In this document: positions 8,075 to 16,998 of the stretch, piece after piece
Position numbering within the stretch: position 1 is the stretch's first letter
Layout of the letters: the number at the start of each line of letters is the position of its first letter
Assembly: GCF_006864365.1 (NCBI RefSeq)
Contig: NZ_QHLJ01000004.1
Coordinates: forward strand, 62,001 to 126,000
Direction of reading: 5' to 3'
DNA from: Campylobacter sp. MIT 99-7217
GTDB taxonomy: Bacteria; Campylobacterota; Campylobacteria; Campylobacterales; Campylobacteraceae
DNA length: 64,000 nt
The notes under the pieces: model-generated
What the model was told of the DNA's origin: nothing
Databases searched by the model: none
The model's input: only the letters and a program-made list of their open reading frames with translations
Program-made: the position numbers and the translations under genes

Positions 8075-9892
8075 ATGAAAGACATCATCGCTTACAAAGA
8101 TAGTGATAAAATCATCGATACACAAAGCATAGGCTCTTACAGCAATTCTAATAACTACGAACCCATTTATTTTAGCAATGATGAAGCAAGTCTTGAGGTG
8201 ATCCGCCATTCTTGCGCACATTTGATGGCACAAGCCATTAAAAGCTTGTATCCTGAGGCTAAATTTTTCGTGGGTCCTGTGATAGAAGATGGCTTTTATT
8301 ATGATTTTAGGGTTTCGCACAAGATCAGCCAAGAGGATTTAGAAAAAATCGAAAAAAAGATGAAAGAGCTAGCCGAAGCTAAGATAAACATCGAAAAATA
8401 CAGCATTAGCAAGGAAGAAGCTAAGGCTAAATTTAAAGATGATGATTTAAAGCAAGAGGTTATGCTTCGCATTCCTGAAGGGCAAGTTGGCATTTATAAA
8501 CAAGCTGAATTTGAGGATCTTTGTCGCGGTCCTCATGTGCCAAATACAAAATATTTAAGATTTTTCAAGCTTACAAGGATAGCAGGGGCTTATCTTGGAG
8601 GCGATGAAAAAAGAGAAATGCTTACAAGAATTTACGGCACAGCCTTTGCGGATAAAGAAAGCTTAAAAGAATACCTTTTTGTCATGGAAGAAGCCAAAAA
8701 AAGAGATCATAGAAAGCTTGGAAATGAGCTTAAGCTTTTTACTTTTGATGAACAAATTGGCGGAGGTTTGCCGCTTTGGCTAAATGCTGGAGCAAGAATG
8801 CGTTCAAAGCTTGAGCATATTTTGTATAAAATTCACCGCTTAAGAGGCTATGAGCCTGTTCGTGGTCCTGAGCTTTTAAAGGCTGAGGCTTGGAAAATCA
8901 GCGGTCATTATGAAAATTATAAAGAAAATATGTATTTTACTCAAATTGATGAGCAAGAATACGGCATTAAGCCCATGAACTGCGTGGGTCATCTTAAAAT
9001 TTATCAAAGCGAGCTTAGGAGTTACCGCGATCTTCCTATAAAATACTTTGAATACGGCGTGGTTCATCGCCACGAAAAAAGCGGGGTCTTGCACGGACTT
9101 TTTAGGGTGCGTGAATTCACTCAAGATGATGCACATATTTTTTGTATGCCAAGCCAGATTAAAGAGCTTGTGCTTGAAATTTTAGACTTTGTAAGTTCCT
9201 TGATGAAAGCCTTTGGCTTTAGCTATGAAATGGAAATTTCAACCAAGCCTCAAAAGGCTATAGGAAGTGATGAAATTTGGGAGCAAGCTACAAGGGCTTT
9301 AAAAGAAGCTCTTGATGAGCAGGGGCTTAAATACGGCATTGATGAGGGTGGCGGCGCTTTTTATGGTCCTAAAATTGATATAAAAATCACAGACGCACTA
9401 AAAAGAAAATGGCAGTGTGGCACGGTGCAAGTTGATTTTAACTTGCCTGAACGCTTTGAGCTTGAATACAGCGCAGCTGATAATTCAAGACAAAGACCTG
9501 TCATGCTTCACAGAGCTATTTTAGGTTCTTTTGAACGCTTTATAGGCATTTTGACAGAACACTGTGCTGGGGAGTTTCCTTTTTTCATAGCACCTACTCA
9601 GGTGGGTATCGTGCCTATTAGCGAGGCTCATTTGGCTTATGCAAAGGAGATTAAAAAAGAGCTTTTGTTTATGGGCGTAGATAGTGAAATTTATGATAAA
9701 AATGAAAGTTTGGCTAAGAAAATCCGCACAGCTGAAAAGCAAAAACTGCCGATGATCTTGGTTTTAGGCGATGAGGAAGTGGCTAAAAAAAGCGTTGCTT
9801 TAAGGGATAGAAGGGCTAAGGAACAAAAAAATCTTAGCTTAGCTGAGTTTTTAACTTTAGTAAAGGAGAAATTAAATGAGGTGCATTTTTGA
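8075..9892 (+). CDS. thrS: threonyl-tRNA synthetase
   Basis: 605 aa. Charges tRNA-Thr. The editing domain begins at the [11 protein letters not shown] motif (His-x3-His), followed by the class II catalytic core with the zinc Cys in [10 protein letters not shown], the motif 2 region [17 protein letters not shown], motif 3 near [13 protein letters not shown], and a C-terminal anticodon-binding domain. Only about 40 residues precede the editing domain, against about 65 in E. coli, so the N-terminal TGS domain is missing or vestigial, as I recall for C. jejuni. The stop overlaps the infC start (TTGA at 9889-9892). The 111-nt gap upstream (7964-8074) is AT-rich and should carry its promoter; no -10 stands out. 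Confidence 0.97.
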   Translation: MKDIIAYKDSDKIIDTQSIGSYSNSNNYEPIYFSNDEASLEVIRHSCAHLMAQAIKSLYPEAKFFVGPVIEDGFYYDFRVSHKISQEDLEKIEKKMKELAEAKINIEKYSISKEEAKAKFKDDDLKQEVMLRIPEGQVGIYKQAEFEDLCRGPHVPNTKYLRFFKLTRIAGAYLGGDEKREMLTRIYGTAFADKESLKEYLFVMEEAKKRDHRKLGNELKLFTFDEQIGGGLPLWLNAGARMRSKLEHILYKIHRLRGYEPVRGPELLKAEAWKISGHYENYKENMYFTQIDEQEYGIKPMNCVGHLKIYQSELRSYRDLPIKYFEYGVVHRHEKSGVLHGLFRVREFTQDDAHIFCMPSQIKELVLEILDFVSSLMKAFGFSYEMEISTKPQKAIGSDEIWEQATRALKEALDEQGLKYGIDEGGGAFYGPKIDIKITDALKRKWQCGTVQVDFNLPERFELEYSAADNSRQRPVMLHRAILGSFERFIGILTEHCAGEFPFFIAPTQVGIVPISEAHLAYAKEIKKELLFMGVDSEIYDKNESLAKKIRTAEKQKLPMILVLGDEEVAKKSVALRDRRAKEQKNLSLAEFLTLVKEKLNEVHF

Positions 9893-10407
9893 GTAAGGAA
9901 AAAGAAGTTTTGCTCAACGAAGAAATAAGAGCAGATGAGATCCGCTGTATAGGCGATGATGGCAAGGTTTATGGGATTATTAGTAGTGATGAAGCACTTG
10001 ATATAGCAAATGGCCTAGGGCTTGATCTAGTCATGATAGCCCCTGATGCCAAGCCTCCTGTTTGTAAGATCATGGACTTTGGTAAATTTCGCTATCAGCA
10101 AGAAAAAAAACAAAAAGAAGCAAAGAAAAAACAAAAGGTTATCGATATAAAGGAAATCAAACTTTCCATAAAAATCGCTCAAAATGATATCAATTATAAG
10201 GTAAAACACGCTTTGGAGTTTTTAGAGCAGGGAAAACATGTGCGTTTTCGCGTCTTTTTAAAGGGGCGTGAAATGGCAAATCCTGAAGCAGGTGTGGCTA
10301 TCTTAGAAAAAATTTGGACTATGATAGAAAATGTGGCTAGCAGGGACAAAGAGCCAAATTTTGAAGGCCGTTATGTAAATATGCTTGTAGTACCAAAGAG
10401 GACTTGA
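9889..10407 (+). CDS. infC: translation initiation factor IF-3 (TTG start)
   Basis: 172 aa. Binds the 30S subunit and discriminates against non-standard start codons. The N-terminal block [13 protein letters not shown], the linker with [12 protein letters not shown], the Lys-rich hinge and the C-terminal RNA-binding domain are all present. No ATG exists before the conserved NEEIR block, so the start must be the TTG at 9889, which overlaps the thrS stop. GAGGTG lies about 7 nt upstream as Shine-Dalgarno. A non-AUG start is known for infC (AUU in E. coli), where IF-3 represses its own synthesis; the TTG here permits the same feedback. Confidence 0.96.
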   Translation: MSKEKEVLLNEEIRADEIRCIGDDGKVYGIISSDEALDIANGLGLDLVMIAPDAKPPVCKIMDFGKFRYQQEKKQKEAKKKQKVIDIKEIKLSIKIAQNDINYKVKHALEFLEQGKHVRFRVFLKGREMANPEAGVAILEKIWTMIENVASRDKEPNFEGRYVNMLVVPKRT

Positions 10408-10419
10408 AAAAGGCTAATT

Positions 10420-11646
10420 ATGCTTAATAATTTTAATGAAATTAAAAATTATTTTGACGCCTTAAATTTAGATACAAATCATTTTGAAAATTCCAATGAT
10501 ATTTGCACCCCTATGGACTGCGTGAAAGAAATGTTTGATTCTTTGCCTGAAGCTTTTTGGGATAAAAAGGATTTAAAAATTTTAGATTCTTGTTGTGGGA
10601 ATGGAAATTTTCACGCTTATGCAGTTTTAAAAACCGAATTAAAAAATTTATATTTTAATGAAATTAATCAAAAAAGAATTCAAAATTTAAAGGCTTATTT
10701 TGGAAATGATATTAATCTTAGCGTGAAGGATTTTTTAGAATTTAACGAGGCTCCAAGCTATGATTTAGTTGTTTCAAATCCTCCTTATGCTAAATTTAAT
10801 CAGGGCAAAAGGGTTTCTAAAAATCATAATTTAAGCAGGGATTTTATAAAAAAGGCTTTAAGTTTAACTAAAGATGGAGGCTATATACTTTTTATAGTGC
10901 CAAATAATTGGATGAGCTTTGCTGATAGAAACACCTTGCCGCAAGAACTTTGCAAGTATCAATTTATAGTATTAGATATTAATGGTGCTAAAAAATATTT
11001 CCCAAAAGTTGGCTCGTCTTTTACATGGTTTTTGCTTCAAAAAATACCAAATCAAAAATCTTTCAAGGTAAGAAATCATTATGTTTTTAAAGATGAACAG
11101 GTTGTATTTTTGGATAAAAATATCAATTTTATACCCTTATATTATTCGAATTTAGTAAGAAGCATTATCAATAAAACCCTAAATGATAAAACTCTTCCAA
11201 AATATAAAATCCAAACAAGTAGCAATTTACATAAATATACTCAAAAAGCTTTTTTAAGCCCTATTAAAGATGAAAAATTTAAATATAAGATCATACACAC
11301 TCCCTCTCAAACGGTTTATTCAAAAAAAGAACATAAATATCAAAATGGATATAAGGTTTTTATCTCTTTAACCAATCAATATGAAAGTTTTATAGATGAA
11401 TGTGGAATGACTCAATCCATAGCCTTTATAAGATGTAAAGATTTGCCTGAGGCTAAAAGGATTAAAGAAGAGCTTGATGAGCCTGTATATAGGTTTTTAA
11501 ATAATATTACAAGATATGGAAATTTTAATAATGTTAGAATCTTGCAAAATTTTCCTCTACGAAGTAGTTTTAGCTTAAGCAAGGAAGAATTAAGCTTTAT
11601 TGACAAATTTAACGAGGTGTATTACAGTGGCAAAAGCAAAAAATAA
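10420..11646 (+). CDS. N6-adenine DNA methyltransferase of a Hpy188I-like restriction system
   Basis: 408 aa. S-adenosylmethionine motif I is LDSCCGNGN (55-63); catalytic motif IV is NPPY (120-123) in DLVVSNPPYAKF. Motif order I then IV, with the target-recognition region C-terminal, is that of gamma-class m6A methyltransferases such as M.TaqI. It is immediately followed by, and overlaps by 20 nt, a GIY-YIG nuclease gene, so the pair is a Type II restriction-modification unit. The DNA is visibly more AT-rich than thrS-infC before it, consistent with horizontal transfer. Start ATG at 10420, 12 nt after infC. Confidence 0.88.
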   Translation: MLNNFNEIKNYFDALNLDTNHFENSNDICTPMDCVKEMFDSLPEAFWDKKDLKILDSCCGNGNFHAYAVLKTELKNLYFNEINQKRIQNLKAYFGNDINLSVKDFLEFNEAPSYDLVVSNPPYAKFNQGKRVSKNHNLSRDFIKKALSLTKDGGYILFIVPNNWMSFADRNTLPQELCKYQFIVLDINGAKKYFPKVGSSFTWFLLQKIPNQKSFKVRNHYVFKDEQVVFLDKNINFIPLYYSNLVRSIINKTLNDKTLPKYKIQTSSNLHKYTQKAFLSPIKDEKFKYKIIHTPSQTVYSKKEHKYQNGYKVFISLTNQYESFIDECGMTQSIAFIRCKDLPEAKRIKEELDEPVYRFLNNITRYGNFNNVRILQNFPLRSSFSLSKEELSFIDKFNEVYYSGKSKK

Positions 11647-12145
11647 AAACATAGTTCCCATTAAAAATTTAGACCAGCTTGAAAAAGAGATAAATTTCGA
11701 TAGTTTTGAACTTAAAAACGAGTTTATACATATTTGCAATCTAAGGCCTAATAAAGACCAAGAAAGACTTGATATAGAGATTTTAGATGAGCAAAAATGT
11801 AAAGAAAAGGGCTTTGTTTATATCTTTGTTATTAAAAATAAGATTTTTAAAATAGGGCAATCAATTACAAATATCAAGGGTAGAATCCAAAGTTATAATT
11901 GTGGTAAGGTAGAATATAGGATAAATGGCACCAACTCCACTACAAATTATTTTGTCTTACAAAGTTTATTGAGTATAAATGAACTTGTTGAAGTTTATGC
12001 CTTTTTTCCTCCAAAGCCTACTTATATTATCTTTGGACAAAGCTTTACTGATTCTTATCCTCCAAGCAAAAAGGCTGAAAATATTATTATTAAAAAATTT
12101 AAAGAAGAGCATAAAAAATTACCCATTGGTTGTACTCAAACCTAA
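11627..12145 (+). CDS. GIY-YIG Type II restriction endonuclease, Hpy188I type
   Basis: 172 aa from a GTG start at 11627, preceded by GAGG at 11614-11617 (spacing 9). The frame is open back to a TTG at 11600 with no comparable ribosome-binding site. The core GFVYIFVIKNKIFKIGQS...R is a GIY-YIG nuclease signature. Tyr65 (VYIF), Lys75 and Gly77 (FKIG), Arg86 and Glu151 (KAENIII) fit the catalytic Tyr, Lys, Arg and metal-binding Glu. From memory Hpy188I is 170 aa and its key residues are Tyr63, Lys73, Arg84 and Glu149, a constant offset of two. That enzyme cuts TCNGA, so the same specificity is predicted but untested. Its stop overlaps the next methyltransferase (TAATG). Confidence 0.85.
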   Translation: MAKAKNKNIVPIKNLDQLEKEINFDSFELKNEFIHICNLRPNKDQERLDIEILDEQKCKEKGFVYIFVIKNKIFKIGQSITNIKGRIQSYNCGKVEYRINGTNSTTNYFVLQSLLSINELVEVYAFFPPKPTYIIFGQSFTDSYPPSKKAENIIIKKFKEEHKKLPIGCTQT

Positions 12146-13236
12146 TGAAAGAAAATCCAGCCTTTTTAAAAGAACAAATCATCACTTATTTGGGCAATAA
12201 AAGAGCCTTGCTTGATTTTTTAGCTAAGGGCTTTTTGTATGCTAAAAAAGAGCTTAAAAAAGATAGGCTCATTTTTGGCGATCTTTTCAGTGGCTCAGGC
12301 ATAGTAAGCCGCTTTGCAAAGGCACATTCTAGCTTTATTTTGGCTAATGATTTGGAGGCTTATTCAAGGCTTATTAATCTTTGTTATTTGGAAAATAAAA
12401 ACGAAAATTTAGACCAAGAGCTTGATTTTTATCATCAAAAATTAAATGAAAATTTAGTGCTTGAAAAGGGCTTTATCTCAAGGCTTTATGCTCCAAAAGA
12501 TGATGAGGCTATAAGGGCGAATGAAAGGGTTTTTTACACCAGCAAAAATGCTATGTTTTTAGATAGTATGAGGCAAAATATAGATAAAATTGTGCCCTTA
12601 AATTTAGCTCATTTTTTCATCGCCCCTTTGATTTATGAAGCAAGCGTTCATGCAAACACAGGCGGGGTTTTCAAAGGCTTTTACAAGGATAAAAGAGGTC
12701 TTGGTAAATTTGGAGGCGAGGCTCAAAATGCCTTAAAGCGTATAAAGGGGCAAATGAGCCTTAAAAAGCCCATTTTTTCAAATTTTAATTGTGAGTTTAG
12801 GGTGGAGCAAAAAGAGGTCTTAGCCCTTGCAAAAGAACTTCAAAAATTTGATCTTATCTATCTTGATCCTCCTTATAATCAGCATCCTTACAGCTCAAAT
12901 TATTTTATGCTCAATCTAATCGCTAATTATAAAGAACCAAAGGAGCTTTCAAGGGTATCTGGCATACCAAAAAACTGGAATAGAAGCGCCTTTAATAAGG
13001 CTAAATTTGCTGAAGATGTGCTTTTTGAGCTTATTTTAAGCTTAAAGGCAAAGATTATTTTGCTAAGTTATAATTGCGAGGGCTTTGTAAAAAAAGAAAG
13101 CTTTGAAAAAAGGCTTAACAAGCTTGGAAAATGCTTTGTTTTAGAACAAGACTATCCAACCTTTAGAGCAAGTAGAAATTTAAGGCAGAGAAATATCAGC
13201 ACAAAGGAGCAACTTTTCGTGCTGAAAAAAGCTTAG
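12145..13236 (+). CDS. alpha-class adenine DNA methyltransferase
   Basis: 363 aa. An N-terminal TYLGNKRALLDF segment precedes S-adenosylmethionine motif I GDLFSGSG (45-52). After a long recognition region comes catalytic DPPY (241-244) in IYLDPPYNQHPYSSNY. Motif I before a central target domain and then DPPY is the alpha (D12, Dam-like) order. The same position after infC is held in C. jejuni by Cj0208, an orphan methylase, so this is probably the ancestral neighbour of infC and the restriction pair was inserted before it. No separate nuclease partner is visible. Start ATG at 12145 overlaps the nuclease stop; the frame extends to 12130 without support. Confidence 0.87.
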   Translation: MKENPAFLKEQIITYLGNKRALLDFLAKGFLYAKKELKKDRLIFGDLFSGSGIVSRFAKAHSSFILANDLEAYSRLINLCYLENKNENLDQELDFYHQKLNENLVLEKGFISRLYAPKDDEAIRANERVFYTSKNAMFLDSMRQNIDKIVPLNLAHFFIAPLIYEASVHANTGGVFKGFYKDKRGLGKFGGEAQNALKRIKGQMSLKKPIFSNFNCEFRVEQKEVLALAKELQKFDLIYLDPPYNQHPYSSNYFMLNLIANYKEPKELSRVSGIPKNWNRSAFNKAKFAEDVLFELILSLKAKIILLSYNCEGFVKKESFEKRLNKLGKCFVLEQDYPTFRASRNLRQRNISTKEQLFVLKKA

Positions 13237-13256
13237 CAAGGGCTTTAACCCTTGCT
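13235..13256. terminator. bidirectional terminator between methyltransferase and gltA
   Basis: AGCAAGGG, loop CTTTAA, CCCTTGCT: an 8-bp perfect stem between two convergent genes, overlapping the last base of gltA. Confidence 0.6.
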
Positions 13257-14524
13257 TATATCATCTGTGTTTTTCCTAGATAAAGCTGTCTTGGACGAAC
13301 AATTTTAAGAACTTCTTGTTCTTTTTGTTCGATCCACTGTGCAATCCAGCCCGGCGTTCTACCGATAACAAACAAAGTCGCAAACATTTCATTTGGAATA
13401 CCTAAGGCTTTAAGTATAAGACCACTATGAAAATCCACATTTGGATAAAGATTTCTTTGGACGAAATAATCATCACTCAAAGCTATTTCTTCTATCCTAG
13501 AAGCAACTTTGATCAAATTCGTATCAATACCAATTTCATCAATAAGCTGATCTCTTAGCTTCTTAAGCACCTTTGCTCTTGGATCAAAGCTCTTATATAC
13601 TCTATGTCCAAAACCCATTAAACGGAAAGGATCATTTTTATCTTTTGCCTTTTTAATAAATTCATCGACCCTGTCCACAGTGCCTATTCTTTCAAGCATA
13701 CGGATCACGCCCTCATTTGCTCCCCCATGAGCATGACCCCAAAGAGCACCAATACCTGCACTAATACATGCATAAGGGTGAGCATGAGTTGAACCAACTC
13801 CGCGTACAACAGAAGTTGAAGCGTTTTGTTCATGATCAGCATGAAGCATAAAAACAGTATCTAAAGCCTTTATTTCGATAGGACGAAGCTCCACATGATC
13901 ATAAGGATAAGTTCTTAGCATATAAAGGAAATTTTCTGTAAATCCACGATCTAAATTTGGATAAGCCATAGGAAAGCCGTTTTTGTAACGATAAGCAGTA
14001 GCGACTAAGGTAGGAATTTTAGCCACTATCCTTGCTGCCATTTCCATGTATTCTTCTTTAACATCCATATTTAAATGATCAGGATAAAAAGCACTTAAAG
14101 AAGCTACAGCTGCTTGCAAAACAGCCATTGGGTGAGCATTATCAGGAAAAGCATCGAAAAGCTTATGCATGCCCTCATGGATAAAAGAACGCTTCTTAAG
14201 CTCATATCTAAAAGACTCAAACCTCTGTGGATTTGGAAGCTCTTTATAAAGCAAAAGATGAATCACATCTAAAAAAAGTTTATTTTCAGCAAGCCATTCG
14301 ATAGGATAACCCCTGTGCATCAAAATACCTTTTTCTCCATCGATATAGGTTATCTCTGACTTACAAGATGCCGTAGAAGTCAAACCCTCATCATATGAAA
14401 ACATACCGGTTTGTTTATAAAAACTTGACATATCAACAACATTTGGTCCTACACTTGAATCAAGAACGGGAAATTCGTAGCTTTTGCCGTTAGTATTGTC
14501 TGTGAGTGTTACAGAATTTGACAT
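13256..14524 (-). CDS. gltA: citrate synthase
   Basis: 422 aa, the length of type II (hexameric) bacterial citrate synthases. Condenses oxaloacetate and acetyl-CoA at the entry of the TCA cycle. Active-site regions are visible: HADHEQNAST with the catalytic His, the GFGHRVYKSFDPRAK signature, and NVDFHSGL with the catalytic Asp. Transcribed alone: a terminator lies downstream, and upstream TATAAT (minus strand, 14545-14550) and AAGGAG give a clear promoter and ribosome-binding site. Confidence 0.97.
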   Translation of the reverse strand: MSNSVTLTDNTNGKSYEFPVLDSSVGPNVVDMSSFYKQTGMFSYDEGLTSTASCKSEITYIDGEKGILMHRGYPIEWLAENKLFLDVIHLLLYKELPNPQRFESFRYELKKRSFIHEGMHKLFDAFPDNAHPMAVLQAAVASLSAFYPDHLNMDVKEEYMEMAARIVAKIPTLVATAYRYKNGFPMAYPNLDRGFTENFLYMLRTYPYDHVELRPIEIKALDTVFMLHADHEQNASTSVVRGVGSTHAHPYACISAGIGALWGHAHGGANEGVIRMLERIGTVDRVDEFIKKAKDKNDPFRLMGFGHRVYKSFDPRAKVLKKLRDQLIDEIGIDTNLIKVASRIEEIALSDDYFVQRNLYPNVDFHSGLILKALGIPNEMFATLFVIGRTPGWIAQWIEQKEQEVLKIVRPRQLYLGKTQMI

Positions 14525-14544
14525 TTTTGCTCCTTTTTGTTTTT

Positions 14545-14550
14545 ATTATA
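14545..14550 (-). promoter_or_regulatory. -10 box of gltA
   Basis: ATTATA on the plus strand reads TATAAT toward gltA, 20 nt before the ATG at 14524. AAGGAG lies between them. Confidence 0.6.
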
Positions 14551-14605
14551 GCAAAAAATGCCTTATGAATACAGAAAATTTAAAATGAAAAATAAATTTT
14601 TGGGC

Positions 14606-14631
14606 AAAAAAGTAACTCTACTTACTTTTTT
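14606..14631 (-). terminator. hairpin at the end of the antiporter gene
   Basis: AAAAAAGTAA, loop CTCTAC, TTACTTTTTT: a 10-bp but A/T-rich stem that ends in a T run on both strands. It spans the stop codon of the antiporter gene at 14618. Thermodynamically weak, but placed as a terminator. Confidence 0.45.
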
Positions 14632-15796
14632 CAACATTAGCTACGATTTTGATGAAACACATTACCACTATAGCCTGAAGAACAGCCGTTAAAATAAGAG
14701 TTGAATACAATACATCACTGATAAGCTTTGCACTTAAAGCTAGCGTAGCTGTAGCGATAAGTAAGGTAAGTGGCATAGAATGACTAAGAGCAAATAAAAG
14801 AGTATTTCTACCGCCTAATTTTTTGAGAAAAACACCAGAGCTAATAACCCTTAACCCTATCATAGCCACAAGCAAAATGAAGGAGTTTTCAAGAATCTCC
14901 ACATTAAACAACATCTCAAGTTCAAAGGTTGAACCTATATAAATAAAAAATACAGGAATTAAAAAGCCATATCCAAAACTTGAAAGCTTGCGTTCTAAAT
15001 CGTGTTTGTGATCAAAAAAAGTAGCAATAAAAGATCCGGCAACAAAAGCTCCAAGTGCGATTTCAAGTTTTGCTGCGATCATCATCACAATCACTAAAAT
15101 AAAAATTGCCATACAAAATCTTATATCCTTCTCACTATTATCCTGCCAAGGCATTAAGACGATTTTAAGCTGAGGATACCACCAAAGTATGATTTTTAGA
15201 AGCTTGAAACTCAATAAACAAAAAGCTAAAAATAAAACCAAGTAAAGCAAATTTTGTGTGATTTGCCATAAAGTAGTATTTTCTTGCAAAAAAGCACCCA
15301 TAATGGTAAGCAGTATAATGCTTACTACTTCAGCCAAGGTGGCTACGATCATAGAGATATTAAGCCACTCGCAATCCTTGCCAAATTCCTTAAACAAAAT
15401 CGAAAGCAAACCCACACTCATCACAGGTAAAATAACAACGAACACATAAGTCGTTCCATAAAAGCTAACCAAGCCAACAGAAATAAGATAAAGCAAAGCA
15501 ATATAAATCAAAGAACGCCTAAAAAGACTCTTTTTCATACCAAAAAAAAGCTTTAAATTAACCTCCATTCCAGCAATAAACATAAGATAATAAAAACCAA
15601 CATTGGCTAAAAGCTTAAAATTTTGGCTATCTCCAACAAAACCTAAAAAGCCAAAAATAGCCCCCAAAATAATCTCTGTGGCTGAAATAGGCAAACGCAA
15701 AAAATTTGCAATATAAGGCGAAGTGAGTAAAATCACAGCAATAATAATAAGAATTTTTAAATCAATCAAAGCTTGAGCATCGATAACACTATGCAA
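14618..15796 (-). CDS. CPA2-family (Kef-type) Na+/H+ or K+/H+ antiporter
   Basis: 392 aa, almost wholly hydrophobic, with about 12 membrane helices. The LPISATEIILGAIFG segment near the N-terminus and the G-A-F-V-A-G-S-F helix in the middle match the cation/proton antiporter 2 family. There is no C-terminal RCK (TrkA-N) domain, unlike E. coli KefB/KefC, so it is closer to NapA/GerN-like antiporters. Ion specificity cannot be read. No ATG fits the N-terminus: TTG at 15796 has GAGAGG 5 nt upstream and is preferred over TTG at 15802, which lies directly against that motif. In the leader, a TAGAAT (minus strand, about 15879-15884) is a candidate -10. Confidence 0.8.
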   Translation of the reverse strand: MHSVIDAQALIDLKILIIIAVILLTSPYIANFLRLPISATEIILGAIFGFLGFVGDSQNFKLLANVGFYYLMFIAGMEVNLKLFFGMKKSLFRRSLIYIALLYLISVGLVSFYGTTYVFVVILPVMSVGLLSILFKEFGKDCEWLNISMIVATLAEVVSIILLTIMGAFLQENTTLWQITQNLLYLVLFLAFCLLSFKLLKIILWWYPQLKIVLMPWQDNSEKDIRFCMAIFILVIVMMIAAKLEIALGAFVAGSFIATFFDHKHDLERKLSSFGYGFLIPVFFIYIGSTFELEMLFNVEILENSFILLVAMIGLRVISSGVFLKKLGGRNTLLFALSHSMPLTLLIATATLALSAKLISDVLYSTLILTAVLQAIVVMCFIKIVANVEKSK

Positions 15797-15930
15797 ACGC
15801 AACCTCTCATCTTTAAAACTTTTAAAGTCCGCAAAACTTGGTCAAAAAGCATCTATAAACCAAAGTTTAAAAACACGCATTCTAACAAAAATTTTTTAAA
15901 TCAAGTTTAAGCTACAATGCTGTTTGCTAC

Positions 15931-16989
15931 TTACTCAAACAAATAAGCCAAAGGACTTTTTTCATTAATAAAAGGTTTAAGCTCCTTAAATCCAAGCCTA
16001 AGATTAATATGACCCATAGCATAAGAAGCTAGTTCGTAAGGTTGCCACACAAGCTCAAGCCCTTCCTCATCGACAAAGAAAGTAGGAGTTAGCTCAAAAT
16101 TATCATAATTTAAATCATAGCCATATTTTTCATCTAAGGATCTTAAAATAAATTCTAAAAAAATTTCATCTTGAGTATCTTTAAATAGATCTTTTGTTGA
16201 GTTTGAAAGCTCCTCGCCACTTTCCAAAGAAAATATCCTAGAACCTATAAAGCTTAAGCCGTGATTACCGCCAAGATATTCGTATTGATTAACTAAAAAT
16301 AAAGCAATCTTGTCATCACTAAAATAAAGTTTATGATCATTGATAAATTCTACATTACTTTCATTTGAAAAACCTTGCTCTTTAAAAAAATCCTCCTGCT
16401 CTTTTTGGGCAAGTTGTCTTAGCTCTTGCAAATTTGAAACATTAAAGGATAAATTTGTATTAAGCTTTGAAACAGCTTCTTTTTCAAGTTTTGTACTATA
16501 TGGTATAAATATAAAATTATCCTGCCTATGAAAAGATAATTTTTCCCCATTTATAAAGGTTTCTTGCTCAAAATCTTGTTTAATAAAATGAAGCTGATTA
16601 AGCTTTTTATCACTTAATTTTAAATCCATATCAAAGATCAAACCTTGAGTATCAAGCTTTGCCTTTAACCCTAAAATATCATCATCAAAATAAAAATTTC
16701 CTTGAAAACTTTGAGGTAAATACAAATTTTCAAGAGTAAAGCTTTTATTTTCGTCCATAAAGCCTTCAAAAAAGCCTTCAAATTGTGAAAATTTAGCTCC
16801 AACAGAATAAACATTTTCCTTAATTTTTAGAATTTCAACATACAAATCATACTCTTTAGAACCAACCTTACCCTCAAAAACATAAGACACGCCCTCATTA
16901 GGCTGTAAATTTTCCAAAGCTTGCCAGTCTTTATTTTGCGAGCTACAAGCAAGAAAAAACATAGTAATAAAGATCAAAAATACTCTCAT
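15931..16989 (-). CDS. lipoprotein with DUF3298/RsiV-like C-terminal domain
   Basis: 352 aa. The signal peptide MRVFLIFITMFFLACSSQN ends in a lipobox (F-L-A-C), lipidated at Cys15. The C-terminal half carries YEYLGGNHGLSFIGSRIFSLESGEEL, which I recognise as the DUF3298 (RsiV/PdaC-like) pattern around a G-G-x-H-x-G core, followed by a Phe-rich strand region with DEEGLELVWQPYEL. In other bacteria such domains bind lysozyme or peptidoglycan-related ligands; here the role is unknown. Starts 10 nt after prfA on the same strand, so it probably reads through from prfA. Confidence 0.75.
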   Translation of the reverse strand: MRVFLIFITMFFLACSSQNKDWQALENLQPNEGVSYVFEGKVGSKEYDLYVEILKIKENVYSVGAKFSQFEGFFEGFMDENKSFTLENLYLPQSFQGNFYFDDDILGLKAKLDTQGLIFDMDLKLSDKKLNQLHFIKQDFEQETFINGEKLSFHRQDNFIFIPYSTKLEKEAVSKLNTNLSFNVSNLQELRQLAQKEQEDFFKEQGFSNESNVEFINDHKLYFSDDKIALFLVNQYEYLGGNHGLSFIGSRIFSLESGEELSNSTKDLFKDTQDEIFLEFILRSLDEKYGYDLNYDNFELTPTFFVDEEGLELVWQPYELASYAMGHINLRLGFKELKPFINEKSPLAYLFE

Positions 16990-16998
16990 AAAAATCCT

